Shown here: piece by piece, positions 24,931 to 33,360 of the stretch
How positions within the stretch are numbered: position 1 is the first letter of the stretch
Layout: every line of letters begins with the position of its first letter
From: M3007 sp031425155
GTDB taxonomy: Bacteria; Bacteroidota; Bacteroidia; Chitinophagales; Saprospiraceae
Direction: 5' to 3'
Assembly: GCA_031425155.1 (NCBI GenBank)
Contig: JANPIV010000022.1
Location: forward strand, 173,531 to 237,530
DNA: 64,000 bases
Translations under genes and position numbers: made by a program
The notes under the pieces: model-generated
Told to the model about the DNA's origin: nothing
Seen by the model: the letters and a program-made list of their open reading frames with translations, nothing else
Databases searched by the model: none

Positions 24931-26130
24931 TTACGGTTCAAAAAATCCCACGCTGGCACCCACCCAATCCTTACCCTGATTGTAACGCACGCCGACCATT
25001 TCGCCTTTGCTCATCCGAATGAGGTTATTGACGAGGCGCGGTTTTTCCCAGTTTTTATTCCAAAGAATCATCATCCGAATCTCACATTTGGAAGGTTCGG
25101 CGGGGTTGACTGTTTCGATGCAGGGCACGTAGTCCACCTTACGTTGGAGGATGAAATTGCCGGGATCGTCCACGTTTTCCACGTCTTCGCGGGTGACGTT
25201 GATTTTTACGCCCTGGCCGGAAAAGGAAAAGAGGGGTTTGAGCACCCAGTTCTCGAGGTCGGTCGGGATAGATTTTAGTTCATTGACAAACAACGTCTGC
25301 GGTACAAAGGGCGTGTTCAGGAACGGCAGCGTATGCTTGCTGATGCGGAAAAACCAGTTCGGGTGGCCGACCCATTCGGCGTTCACCTCGGTGGTCAGGT
25401 CCCATTCGCGGGGCAGGTCATTGCGTTTTTCCAGTTCATCAAAAATAATGCGGTTGTAAATGCGCTCCACCGCCACACGACGGCCACTTTCATCCAGGTA
25501 GTACAAATCACGACCTTCCCGTTTCAGTTTCGACAGGCATAATACCTTGATCCCCAAATACTTCTGACTGCCCCAAAAATCAATCCGCGTGTTTTGTTTC
25601 TCCGGTTCTATTTCCAGCAGGATCACATTTTCCGGTTTGGCATCGCCGACGATGACTTCGCGCAACATCTCCACGTAGCCGTTCGCATCCAGGCCACCGA
25701 ACAAATGATGGTAGTCCGCCGGAATTTCGAAGTGCTGACGGTAGGCTTCCGCCAGGGCGTGTTGGAAGAAATACAAGGACGGAAAGCCCTGCATTTCAAT
25801 GAGTTGCGGAATATAATTGCCCTGCGGATCGCGGCAAATGCCAAAATCGAGTTGCAGGAATTGCGTGTGCGCATCCTCCCCCGGCACACGCAGGTGGGCA
25901 GGCAGCGCGGCTTCGCTGCGTTGTTTGAAATCAGGCTGTTGCAGGGCGGTAAAAATATCGTCAATGCCTTGCAACAACTGGTTTTTAATCGTTTTGGGCA
26001 CAAAAACCGGCGTTTCGGAAATACGGAACGTGGGCGGTTCGCCAAAAACGGTATTTATGGTGTGCAGAAAAGCGGCGTATTTTTCCGGCGTGAAGCGGGC
26101 GTTGTACTGCTGGCGATATGGCTGTTTCAT
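24931..26130 (-). CDS. Conserved ATP-grasp-like protein
   Basis: A 399-residue soluble protein without a signal sequence. The middle section (ENVILLEIEPEKQNTRIDFW, then GIKVLCLSKLKREG and VERIYNRIIFDEL) and the later WVLKPLFSFSGQGVKI resemble a circularly arranged ATP-grasp fold: the KPLFSFSGQGV loop would bind ATP, and CEIRMMILWN would supply metal-binding residues. The substrate is unknown. I recognise the fold pattern only, not a named family; a profile search would settle this. Confidence 0.65.
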   Translation of the reverse strand: MKQPYRQQYNARFTPEKYAAFLHTINTVFGEPPTFRISETPVFVPKTIKNQLLQGIDDIFTALQQPDFKQRSEAALPAHLRVPGEDAHTQFLQLDFGICRDPQGNYIPQLIEMQGFPSLYFFQHALAEAYRQHFEIPADYHHLFGGLDANGYVEMLREVIVGDAKPENVILLEIEPEKQNTRIDFWGSQKYLGIKVLCLSKLKREGRDLYYLDESGRRVAVERIYNRIIFDELEKRNDLPREWDLTTEVNAEWVGHPNWFFRISKHTLPFLNTPFVPQTLFVNELKSIPTDLENWVLKPLFSFSGQGVKINVTREDVENVDDPGNFILQRKVDYVPCIETVNPAEPSKCEIRMMILWNKNWEKPRLVNNLIRMSKGEMVGVRYNQGKDWVGASVGFFEP

Positions 26131-26270
26131 GTTATATTTTTTGCAAATAGCCTGCTGGATGCGGCAACCAGCGCGAAGGTTTGCATTTTTTGAAAAATAA
26201 TTGTGTGCAAGGCCATTTTTCCAGAAAAACAGCCTGCTACCCGACGTTATAGTGCGGTGAACTCCGCCAT

Positions 26271-26299
26271 TTGGAACACAACTTTTTAAAATATCTTTG
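26271..26299 (+). promoter_or_regulatory. uppS promoter
   Basis: TTG at 26271-26273, an 18-base spacer and TATCTTTG at 26292-26299, matching the Bacteroidota -33/-7 consensus. The start codon lies 53 bases downstream at 26352; the in-frame ATG at 26271 falls on the promoter and is rejected. Confidence 0.65.
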
Positions 26300-26351
26300 C
26301 TCCCTTCGCAGAAATGCAGAGGGGTTTATTTCTGAAATAAATTTTGACATC

Positions 26352-27095
26352 ATGTCCGACTTAAAGTCGCAGATTATACCCGGCAATATACCGAAACACA
26401 TTGCCATCATCATGGATGGCAACGGTCGCTGGGCTAAACAAAAAGGGATGCCCCGCGTGGTGGGCCATCACAGCGGGGTGAAAAGTGTGCGCGAAGTGAC
26501 CGAAGCAGCCGCCGAAATTGGGGTCGGCTACCTTACTTTGTACGCGTTCAGCACCGAAAACTGGAATCGTCCGCCCGCCGAAGTGACCGCGCTGATGACC
26601 CTGCTGGTAGAAACGATCAAGGGGGAAATCCGCGATTTGAACAAAAACGGGGTGCGCCTGACGGCCATTGGCGATCTGGAAGCGCTGCCCGCCGCCAGTT
26701 ACCGTACGCTCATGCAAGGCATCGAGGCGACAAAAAATAATACGCGCATCACGCTCGTGCTGGCCCTGAATTATTCTGCCAAATGGGAAATCCTGCGGGC
26801 CACGCGCCTGTTGGCCGAACAAGCCCAGAAAGGGCTGCTCCGCCCGGAAGATATTACAGAAAACGTCTTTGAAAATGCGCTCAGCACCCAGGGCATTCCC
26901 GATCCCGAACTGCTCATCCGCACCAGCGGCGAAACGCGTATTTCCAACTTCCTGCTGTGGCAGATCGCTTACGCGGAATTGTACTTCACCCCCGTTTTTT
27001 GGCCGGATTTTGGCAAAAAGGAGTTGTTTGAAGCCATTCTGAGCTATCAGCGACGCGAGCGGCGATTCGGGATGATCAGCGAACAAATAAGATGA
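26352..27095 (+). CDS. uppS: Isoprenyl transferase (undecaprenyl diphosphate synthase)
   Basis: A cis-prenyltransferase that elongates farnesyl diphosphate with isopentenyl diphosphate to make the C55 carrier for cell-wall synthesis. The 247-residue product has the catalytic Asp in IAIIMDGNGRWAK (about residues 18-30), the GHHSGV block, and the C-terminal LLIRTSGETRISNFLLWQ substrate-binding block. The start at 26352 is fixed by the promoter and the normal N-terminal length. It stands alone and is followed by a large inverted repeat. Confidence 0.95.
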   Translation: MSDLKSQIIPGNIPKHIAIIMDGNGRWAKQKGMPRVVGHHSGVKSVREVTEAAAEIGVGYLTLYAFSTENWNRPPAEVTALMTLLVETIKGEIRDLNKNGVRLTAIGDLEALPAASYRTLMQGIEATKNNTRITLVLALNYSAKWEILRATRLLAEQAQKGLLRPEDITENVFENALSTQGIPDPELLIRTSGETRISNFLLWQIAYAELYFTPVFWPDFGKKELFEAILSYQRRERRFGMISEQIR

Positions 27096-27107
27096 CTGGG
27101 AAAAATT

Positions 27108-27187
27108 AATGTGGTCAATTGAAAAATGTGGTCAATGTGCTGCCGCGAGTGACCCACATTGACCACATTAAAATTATTGACCACATT
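27108..27187. repeat. Stutter-word inverted repeat (TGTGGTCAAT type)
   Basis: AATGTGGTCAAT occurs at 27108-27119 and 27125-27136. The mirrored ATTGACCACATT occurs at 27158-27169 and 27176-27187. The inner 15-base arms (27125-27139 and 27155-27169) pair perfectly. It lies between the convergent ends of uppS and the next gene. Single copies of the word lie at 14401-14437. Confidence 0.75.
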
Positions 27188-27196
27188 TTTTTTCCT

Positions 27197-28195
27197 TCAA
27201 TTCACCACCACGGCCAGTTTACCATCCCGGCTCACCGCCAGGCGGCTGATACTTTTTACGCCATATTTGGAAAGGTCGGCCACTTCCTGCCAGCTGGTGT
27301 CGCGACCGGGCCGGTACTGCCAGAGTTTTGTGCCGTTGCCCGTCAGGTAAGTGCCGTTGGGGAGCAGGGCGAAATCCTCGCTTTTAGCGGGCATTTTCAC
27401 CAGAATATCCGAAGTCAGTTTTTTCGGATCAAAAGTTTTCAAATACCAGGTGTCCTCAGTGGCCTTATGGACGTAGGCCAGTTTACCACCCGCCAACGGC
27501 AGCAGGCAGCGACCGGGATTGGCGGTGATGCGTTGTAGTTTCTGGCCCTTTGTTCCGGCCATATAGAGCACGTGCGGCGCGTTATTTTGCCCGACAATAA
27601 ACAGCGCGGCCAATGTATCGCGCAGCCAGCAATGATAGCCTACGCCGGTGATCTGCGGAAATTCCACCCGCCCGCCATCCGAGCGATCCAGCGGGTAAGA
27701 AACCAGCCGCTGGGTGCCATCCTCCCCCACTTCCACGGCAGAAAAACGCTGTCCACCAAACATCAGAGTAGCAGAATATTCCGCTGTGCGGGTAGTTTCA
27801 GTCACGCGCGTGAGGGTCTGACTGGCCAGGTTCAGGCTGTAAATATCCGTCTGGGTTGTGTCCGTGGGCAATTGCACGGTGAGGTATAAATCGTTGTTGG
27901 AGAAGAAATTAGGTTGATTGTTATAGCCTCGCCGATTGAAAGCCGTCAGAAATCGCGGAGCCATGGGCCGCCAAATGCTATCCGCGCCAGCCGTCATGGT
28001 GAATAGAATGACGTCCGTGTGGGACAATTGCTGGGAGGCAAGCGGATTTATTAAAAGAAGTATGAACGATGAAGTATGAAGTATGAACGTGAGCGGACGG
28101 CGTAAAAGAATGATGAATGATGAATGATGAATGATGAACGGTGAGGCAGCGAGCCATTTGGCCATTGCCGCTAAAAAAAGGTGCATTTTTCTCAT
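27197..28195 (-). CDS. Exported protein of unknown function with repeat DNA in its signal region
   Basis: A 332-residue product. The body (from about residue 55) has spaced motifs such as DIYSLNLASQTLTRVTE and LYMAGTKGQKLQRITANPG that suggest a beta-propeller of TolB/WD40 character; no enzyme motif is seen. The N-terminal 50 residues are unusual: two hydrophobic stretches rich in FIIHHSSFI and FILHTSSFIL are the translation of stutter-word repeats at 28059-28089 and 28109-28140. ATG 28195 gives MRKMHLFLAAMAKWLA, a plausible original signal start; an upstream ATG at 28213 is possible. Confidence 0.65.
   Translation of the reverse strand: MRKMHLFLAAMAKWLAASPFIIHHSSFIILLRRPLTFILHTSSFILLLINPLASQQLSHTDVILFTMTAGADSIWRPMAPRFLTAFNRRGYNNQPNFFSNNDLYLTVQLPTDTTQTDIYSLNLASQTLTRVTETTRTAEYSATLMFGGQRFSAVEVGEDGTQRLVSYPLDRSDGGRVEFPQITGVGYHCWLRDTLAALFIVGQNNAPHVLYMAGTKGQKLQRITANPGRCLLPLAGGKLAYVHKATEDTWYLKTFDPKKLTSDILVKMPAKSEDFALLPNGTYLTGNGTKLWQYRPGRDTSWQEVADLSKYGVKSISRLAVSRDGKLAVVVN
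28059..28140. repeat. Stutter-word repeats inside a coding region
   Basis: Two word blocks: AGTATGAACGATGAAGTATG-type at 28059-28089 and ATGATGAATG-type at 28109-28140. They lie in frame within the signal region of the gene at 27197-28195 and keep it open, encoding hydrophobic Ile/Phe/Ser-rich peptide on the minus strand. Confidence 0.65.
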
Positions 28196-28217
28196 GGTTA
28201 TGTTTTTCGTCAAACGA

Positions 28218-28249
28218 GAAAGTTCATCGTTTATAGTTCATACTTCCCA
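28218..28249. repeat. Word repeat mirroring 28059-28089
   Basis: Reads GTTCATCGTTTATAGTTCAT then ACTTC, the complement of the words at 28059-28089 and the same orientation as 12025-12055. It reaches into the last codons of the flavoprotein gene at 28238. Confidence 0.5.
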
Positions 28250-30307
28250 TCCTGCCATCGTCGTGCGCAGCCCTTCTTCAATGGCACGTTTGGCATCCAG
28301 TTCACCGGCTTCTTTGGCTCCGCCGATAAGTTGCACCGCGATGCCCGCCTGTTGCAGCGGTTCGTACAAATCGCGCATGGGGTCCTGGCCCGCACAAATA
28401 ACCACATTATCCACGGCCAGTACCTGTGGTTCGCCCTTCACGATGATATGCAAACCGGCATCATCTATGCGCACATAAGTCACATCGGCCCACATTTCCA
28501 CCCCGCGTTTTTTCAGCGTCAGGCGATGCGCCCAGCCGGTCGTTTTGCCGAGTTTATCGCCCACCTTACCGGTAGAACGTTGTAAAATCCACACTTTACG
28601 CGGACTTGCTTCTTTCTCCGCCGGAATCAAACCGCCGCGATGCTGATAGGCCGGGTCAATGCCCCACTCGTGCCGGTATTCGTCCACAGCAATTTGGCCT
28701 TCCAGACGTTCCTTTTCATGTTCCGAATTGGGCGTAGTCAAAAATACGGCTGTATCAAAACCGACACCGCCCGCCCCGATAATAGCCACCGTGCGACCCA
28801 CTGGCCGACCATGCAGCAGCACATCCAGATAAGACAGCACTTTGGGGTGATCCAATCCTTCGATCTGCGGCACACGCGGGGTTACGCCCGTGGCAATGAC
28901 TACTTTTTCAAATTTCTGTGCCACCAAAAAGTTGGCATCCACGCGGGTATTCAGGTGCAGATGCACACCGGTGTGGTCGAGCAAATGGCCAAAATAACGC
29001 AGGGTTTCGTGAAATTCTTCCTTGCCGGGGATGCGCTTGGCCATGTTGAATTGTCCACCAATCTCGCCGGAGGCCTCGAATAAATGGACTTCGTGGCCCT
29101 GTGCGGCCAGTTCGGTGGCAGCAGAGAGGCCGGCGGGACCGGCACCGATGACGGCAGCAGGCCTCCCGAGGCCCCCCGTAGAAGGAAAGTTCGGAGAGCT
29201 CGGAAAGTAAGTCTCCCGGCAAGCCCGCGGATTCACCAGGCAACTCGCCTCTTTTTGCTGAAAAACATGATCCAGACAAGCCTGATTACAGGCAATGCAG
29301 GTATTGATCAATTCGGCTTGTCCGGCGGCGGCTTTGAGCATAAAATTGGGGTCGGCCAGCCAGGGACGGGCCATAGACACCATATTAGCGTAGCCGTCAC
29401 GCAGGATTTGTTCGGCGGTTTCGGGGGTATTGATGCGGTTGGTCGTGATGAGCGGAATTTGTAGTTTGCCCATGAGTCGCTTCGTTACCCAGGCATAGGC
29501 ACCACGCGGGACCGATGTGGCGATGGTCGGAATTCTCGCCTCGTGCCAGCCGATGCCGGTATTGATGATGGTCGCGCCCGCTCGTTCCACGGCCAGGGCC
29601 AGTTTTTCTACTTCTTCCCAAGTGCTGCCATTTTCGACCAGATCAAGCATGGAAACGCGGAAAATCACAATAAAATCCGCTCCGGCTTTGGCGCGGACAG
29701 CGCGCATTATTTCCAGGGGAAAACGAATACGGCGTTCAAAATCGCCGCCCCAGGCATCGGTGCGGTGATTGGTGCGCGGGGCGATAAACTGGTTGAGTAA
29801 GTAGCCTTCGCTGCCCATTATTTCCACCCCATCGTAACCTGCACTGCGGGCGAGGGCGGCACAATCGGCGAAATCGCGGATGGTGGCGCGGATGAGTCGC
29901 TCGCTCATTTGCCAGGGTGTGAAAGGCGAAATATGCGCTTTTATGCGTGATGGCGCCACCGAAAGCGGGTGCATGGAGTAACGTCCACCATGCAGGATTT
30001 GCAGACAAATTTTGCCGTCTTCGGCGTGTACGGCCTGCGTAATCAGTTGATGTTTAGCCGCTTCGCTGCGGTTGGTGAGTTTGGCCCCGAACGGTGCCAG
30101 CCAGCCTTGGCGGTTGGGTGCAATACCGCCCGTCACCATCAATGCCGCACCGCCACGGGCCCGGGCGGCAAAATAGACGGCTAATCGTTGGAAGCCGTCT
30201 TTTGCCTCTTCCAGGCCAGTGTGCATGGAACCCATGAGGGCGCGATTTTTCAGCGTGGTAAAGCCCAGGTCGAGCGGGGCAAAAAGGTGCGGATAGGGTG
30301 TGTTCAT
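28238..30307 (-). CDS. FadH-like NADPH 2,4-dienoyl-CoA reductase / old yellow enzyme family
   Basis: A 689-residue iron-sulfur flavoprotein. The N-terminal TIM barrel (1-330) binds FMN (APLDLGFTTLKNRALMGSMHTG at the start). The Cys cluster for a 4Fe-4S centre is C-x2-C-x3-C-x11-C at about residues 333-350 (CIACNQACLD...C). The C-terminal half has FAD and NADPH dinucleotide folds (VIGAGPAGLSAATELAAQG and VAIIGAGGVGFDTA). This is the architecture of E. coli FadH, which reduces 2,4-dienoyl-CoA in the beta-oxidation of unsaturated fatty acids; other substrates are possible. The start at 30307 is preferred: the longer frame from 30391 adds 28 residues encoded by stutter-word repeat DNA. Confidence 0.9.
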   Translation of the reverse strand: MNTPYPHLFAPLDLGFTTLKNRALMGSMHTGLEEAKDGFQRLAVYFAARARGGAALMVTGGIAPNRQGWLAPFGAKLTNRSEAAKHQLITQAVHAEDGKICLQILHGGRYSMHPLSVAPSRIKAHISPFTPWQMSERLIRATIRDFADCAALARSAGYDGVEIMGSEGYLLNQFIAPRTNHRTDAWGGDFERRIRFPLEIMRAVRAKAGADFIVIFRVSMLDLVENGSTWEEVEKLALAVERAGATIINTGIGWHEARIPTIATSVPRGAYAWVTKRLMGKLQIPLITTNRINTPETAEQILRDGYANMVSMARPWLADPNFMLKAAAGQAELINTCIACNQACLDHVFQQKEASCLVNPRACRETYFPSSPNFPSTGGLGRPAAVIGAGPAGLSAATELAAQGHEVHLFEASGEIGGQFNMAKRIPGKEEFHETLRYFGHLLDHTGVHLHLNTRVDANFLVAQKFEKVVIATGVTPRVPQIEGLDHPKVLSYLDVLLHGRPVGRTVAIIGAGGVGFDTAVFLTTPNSEHEKERLEGQIAVDEYRHEWGIDPAYQHRGGLIPAEKEASPRKVWILQRSTGKVGDKLGKTTGWAHRLTLKKRGVEMWADVTYVRIDDAGLHIIVKGEPQVLAVDNVVICAGQDPMRDLYEPLQQAGIAVQLIGGAKEAGELDAKRAIEEGLRTTMAGWEV

Positions 30308-30326
30308 TGGAAAAGTAATTAGACGA

Positions 30327-30452
30327 TATTTGAGTATTTGAGGATGCGAATGTTTGACTTCTGAGGATGCGAGGATTTGAGTATTCGACAAAGCCCTTGG
30401 TAATCACGTAATTGATCAAATACTCGAATCCTCACATCTTCAAATCCTCAAA
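30327..30452. repeat. Stutter-word inverted repeat with shared linker
   Basis: Words TATTTGAGG, GAGGATGCGAGGATTTGAG and mirrored CAAATACTCGAATCCTC fill the space upstream of the FadH-like gene. The linker TTGGTAATCA...AATTGATC at 30398-30417 is also found, on the opposite strand, in the repeat at 44884-44955, showing common descent of the two copies. Confidence 0.7.
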
Positions 30453-30484
30453 ACAGAAGGCGTAAAGTTGCGCAAGTTTTTGAC

Positions 30485-30526
30485 AAAAAAAGCGGCGGTT
30501 TAGCCAGAAAGCCAAACCACCGCCGC
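30485..30526 (-). terminator. Intrinsic terminator of the haloperoxidase-like gene
   Basis: Arms GCGGCGGTTT (30492-30501) and AAACCACCGCCGC (30514-30526) pair with one extra base. On the minus strand a U7 tract follows (A7 at 30485-30491). It lies 30 bases past the stop codon at 30556. Confidence 0.7.
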
Positions 30527-30555
30527 AATGAATAAGGTGTGTAAGTATGGGATGA

Positions 30556-31914
30556 TTAGAATCCAAAATGTAAGCGCGAGAGGAGGGTGTTGCCGACGCA
30601 ACGCCCCGATTGCAGGCCCAGATCGCAGGCCCGGGGAAAATGAATACCGCCACAAATGCCACTGATCGCTTGTTCTTCCCCCGCTTTGGTGAGCGAGGAA
30701 AATGCGCGTTCGGGCAACACAAAAGGCCCGCCATCGGGCGTATAAAGCGCAGTACCGAGTTGGGTTTTATCTATAAAAGCAATATCTCCCAAAACACTGG
30801 CCAGCACAATCGGCACTGCACCGCCTACCGTGGCTGCCGCCGAGGTATATTCCGGGAAAGGCGGATTATACACCCAGGGTTTCCAGTTGGGGTTGATCTG
30901 TTCCCGCACGTAGGTGGCAGGCAATAACTGGTTGTATTTATATTTGGAATACCAGCACACACTAAATGCGTCGGCCAAGGTACAACCCACCAGGCAATAA
31001 GCCTTGGCACATTCCGCCAGATTTTTTTCGCCCTCCTGTAGCATTTGAGTGGTAATACTCATCCAGTGGCTCGCTGGCCCGCCAGTGCGACTGGAACCAT
31101 CTTCCCAGTGATAAGCAATGCTGCGGTTGGTATTGACACGCGGCGATTCATACACTTCCATCGCATCCTGATAGAAAGCACTGCCGGGTTGTTCGGAGTA
31201 AGGATGAGTGGCATCGGCTTCACAAGTCTGGGCATTATTCAGTACAAAGGTGCGCAGTGTACTCCAAAGCGGCTCCAAGGGTTGTTGATTGGGCGTAGCC
31301 GGAGCCCAATACCAGAGATGGTCGGCATCGCGGACGGGCACCACCGGCGTGAGGTTGCGCGCCACATCGAAACCATCGTTGTGCATTCGTTGCAGGATTT
31401 TGGCACTGATCTCCATGCCGAGGGCCTTGGAATCGAAGCGCACTTCCGAGGAAGCACCATCGGCCAGCATTTTGGCTTCCTGCGTAATAGCCAGCACTTC
31501 AATCTGACTCCGTTGAGTGGTAGTGACACGTTCTATCAATTGGGGCAAAACCGCCGACATCGCCGTACAGAGCACAATACCCCAGTCATATTCTTTGGTG
31601 ATATCCACCGCTGCGGCATAGTTGTAATCATTGATCTGTCCGGCCAGACTATTCGCTTGGGGGATGCCATTGCAGACGGATTCCCAAAGCGTCAGCCCCA
31701 CATAGCCATACACGCGGGCTTCCTGCGGAGCGGAGAGGTTGTTCTCGCGCACCATTTGTCCGGCCATTACAGCCCAGTCCTGCGCTAATGTGCCGTCATA
31801 CACCGCTGTTTTGCGGGTCAGCACCTTATTTTCTTTTGTTTTTGTTTCGTTGTCTTTGCAGCCGGATGACAGCGACAAGGCAATAGCCAGCAACGAGATG
31901 ATAGTCCTTTTCAT
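30556..31914 (-). CDS. Vanadium-haloperoxidase-like (PAP2-fold) lipoprotein with altered active site
   Basis: A 452-residue helical protein with a lipoprotein-like signal (Leu-rich, ending SSGC at about residue 19). It follows the layout of vanadium-dependent haloperoxidase relatives: DWAVMAGQMV near the start, WYWAPATPNQQPLEP in the middle, PPFPEYTSAAATVGGA at about 351-366, and GGIHFPRACDLGLQSGRCVG at about 420-440. Relatives read PEY(P/T)SGH in the third segment, where His is the acid-base residue; here the corresponding stretch is TSAAA, so the catalytic His appears missing. Activity is therefore doubtful. Confidence 0.78.
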   Translation of the reverse strand: MKRTIISLLAIALSLSSGCKDNETKTKENKVLTRKTAVYDGTLAQDWAVMAGQMVRENNLSAPQEARVYGYVGLTLWESVCNGIPQANSLAGQINDYNYAAAVDITKEYDWGIVLCTAMSAVLPQLIERVTTTQRSQIEVLAITQEAKMLADGASSEVRFDSKALGMEISAKILQRMHNDGFDVARNLTPVVPVRDADHLWYWAPATPNQQPLEPLWSTLRTFVLNNAQTCEADATHPYSEQPGSAFYQDAMEVYESPRVNTNRSIAYHWEDGSSRTGGPASHWMSITTQMLQEGEKNLAECAKAYCLVGCTLADAFSVCWYSKYKYNQLLPATYVREQINPNWKPWVYNPPFPEYTSAAATVGGAVPIVLASVLGDIAFIDKTQLGTALYTPDGGPFVLPERAFSSLTKAGEEQAISGICGGIHFPRACDLGLQSGRCVGNTLLSRLHFGF

Positions 31915-32196
31915 GCGTTTTTGATTAAAATACGGTTGGGATAAAAAATGGCCGCCCGGCGCGATCGGATCTGCGCAAGCATTTAAGATTAAAAATGGCC
32001 AGACTTATAGGGCGTACACTACCGCTGGAAAGTCGTAAATTAATTGCCCAAAACAGTGGACTCCATGCAGACAGCATACGGATTAGGAGGGAAAGAATGG
32101 ACAAAAGTAAGTCAGGCTACGCTTTTTAGGTCAGTATTTGACAAAATAATCCACCAAGTAACAAAATTTGCATAATTGTAGGCAGACGGGAACACC

Positions 32197-33135
32197 TTAC
32201 CTGACAGGTGTCATCTTCCGTTTTTCTTTCCAGGATAACAACCCGATGCCGAGCAGCACGATGACAGTACCTACTAATTGCCAGGCCGTGACCGGCTCGC
32301 CCAGAAAAATATTGCCTAATAAAATGGTCGCCACCGGCCCGACGAAACCGATAATACCCGAGTTGTTGGCCCCCACCAGCCGGATCCCTTCGACGATCAG
32401 GAAAGTAGGAATCACCGTGGCCACCACCGCCAGCCAGATAGAAAGCGTATAAACCGGAGCAGGAAAACGGAACAAATCAAAATGGTTGTGGACACCCGAC
32501 TGAATAAGCGCCGGAACCGTGGCCGCCAGCACCGCAAAGCAGGTAAACTTGGCCGAACCCACCCGATGCACGTACTCGCCCGTGAACACCACGTAAGTCG
32601 CGTAGGTAATGGCGCAGCCAAAAACCAGCAAGCCGCCGTGCAGTAAATCGCGCTGTTCGCCAAAACCCCGTTCCGCCACGAACGCAACGACCACGCCAAT
32701 ATAGGTCAGTATCAATGCCAAATACTGTCGGCGACTAATGTGCTTTTTGAATAAAAATGCCGACAAAATCAGCACCAGCGTGGGGTAGGTATAGAGCACC
32801 AATCGCTCTACGCTGGCCGTGACATACTGCAAACCCCAGAAATCGAGCATACTGGATACGTAATAACTCAAAATACCTAACCCGCTGATGGCCAGCCATT
32901 CGCGCAGGCTTAGTTGCACATTTTTTTCGCGGTGATGGAGCCAGAAGGCGATCCCCAGATAGAACGGCAACGCCAGCAGCATTCGCAGCGCAATGACCGA
33001 CTGCGTATCCAGGTGGTAGCGATAGAGCAATTTGACCAGAATAGCCTTGGCAGAAAAACACACGTTGGCAACGACCAGGATCAGGATGCCGAACAGGAAG
33101 CGGGCGCGCGGGGAGATGGCGGCAGGAAAATTCAA
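32197..33135 (-). CDS. EamA / DMT-family transporter (second copy)
   Basis: A ten-helix transporter of the EamA family: first repeat from FGILILVVANVCFSAKAILVK, second from GGLLVFGCAITYATYVVF. The longest frame begins with ATG at 33243, but its first 36 codons run across the clpB terminator and show no family similarity. TTG at 33135 gives a normal N-terminus (312 residues), so it is proposed as the start; this is an inference. The substrate is unknown. The gene is a distant paralogue of 16102-17031. Confidence 0.82.
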   Translation of the reverse strand: MNFPAAISPRARFLFGILILVVANVCFSAKAILVKLLYRYHLDTQSVIALRMLLALPFYLGIAFWLHHREKNVQLSLREWLAISGLGILSYYVSSMLDFWGLQYVTASVERLVLYTYPTLVLILSAFLFKKHISRRQYLALILTYIGVVVAFVAERGFGEQRDLLHGGLLVFGCAITYATYVVFTGEYVHRVGSAKFTCFAVLAATVPALIQSGVHNHFDLFRFPAPVYTLSIWLAVVATVIPTFLIVEGIRLVGANNSGIIGFVGPVATILLGNIFLGEPVTAWQLVGTVIVLLGIGLLSWKEKRKMTPVR

Positions 33136-33196
33136 GTGATCTGTTTGGGAATATAAAGGCGGAGAAGGGAGAAAAAGTTGCCGGAGTGGTATAAAC

Positions 33197-33232
33197 AAAA
33201 AACCCGAAAGCCTTAACAAGCTCCCGGGTTTT
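33197..33232 (-). terminator. Intrinsic terminator of clpB
   Basis: Arms AAAACCCG (33199-33206) and CGGGTTTT (33225-33232), extended by AGC/GCT, with a U-tract on the minus strand. It lies 128 bases past the clpB stop. Confidence 0.6.
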
Positions 33233-33360
33233 GGAAATTTCACAACGCCACGTGCTATTTTTCTGAAAATTCAGAACTGCGCCGCGCAGACGTCCAAAAA
33301 CGTTTTGTGCATAAATCCGGTAAAAATATACGGACTTCTAATTTCAAATGCAACTACTCA

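Noticed and set aside
30308..30391. 28-codon N-terminal extension of the FadH-like gene
   Set aside because: It is encoded by stutter-word repeat DNA; family proteins start at the residue encoded near 30307.
30327..30452. Repeat words considered as a CRISPR array
   Set aside because: There are no regularly spaced identical repeats with unique spacers and no cas genes; the words are mirrored and irregular.
33136..33243. Longer ATG start of the second EamA gene
   Set aside because: It would run through the clpB terminator hairpin and has no family similarity; an in-frame TTG fits better.
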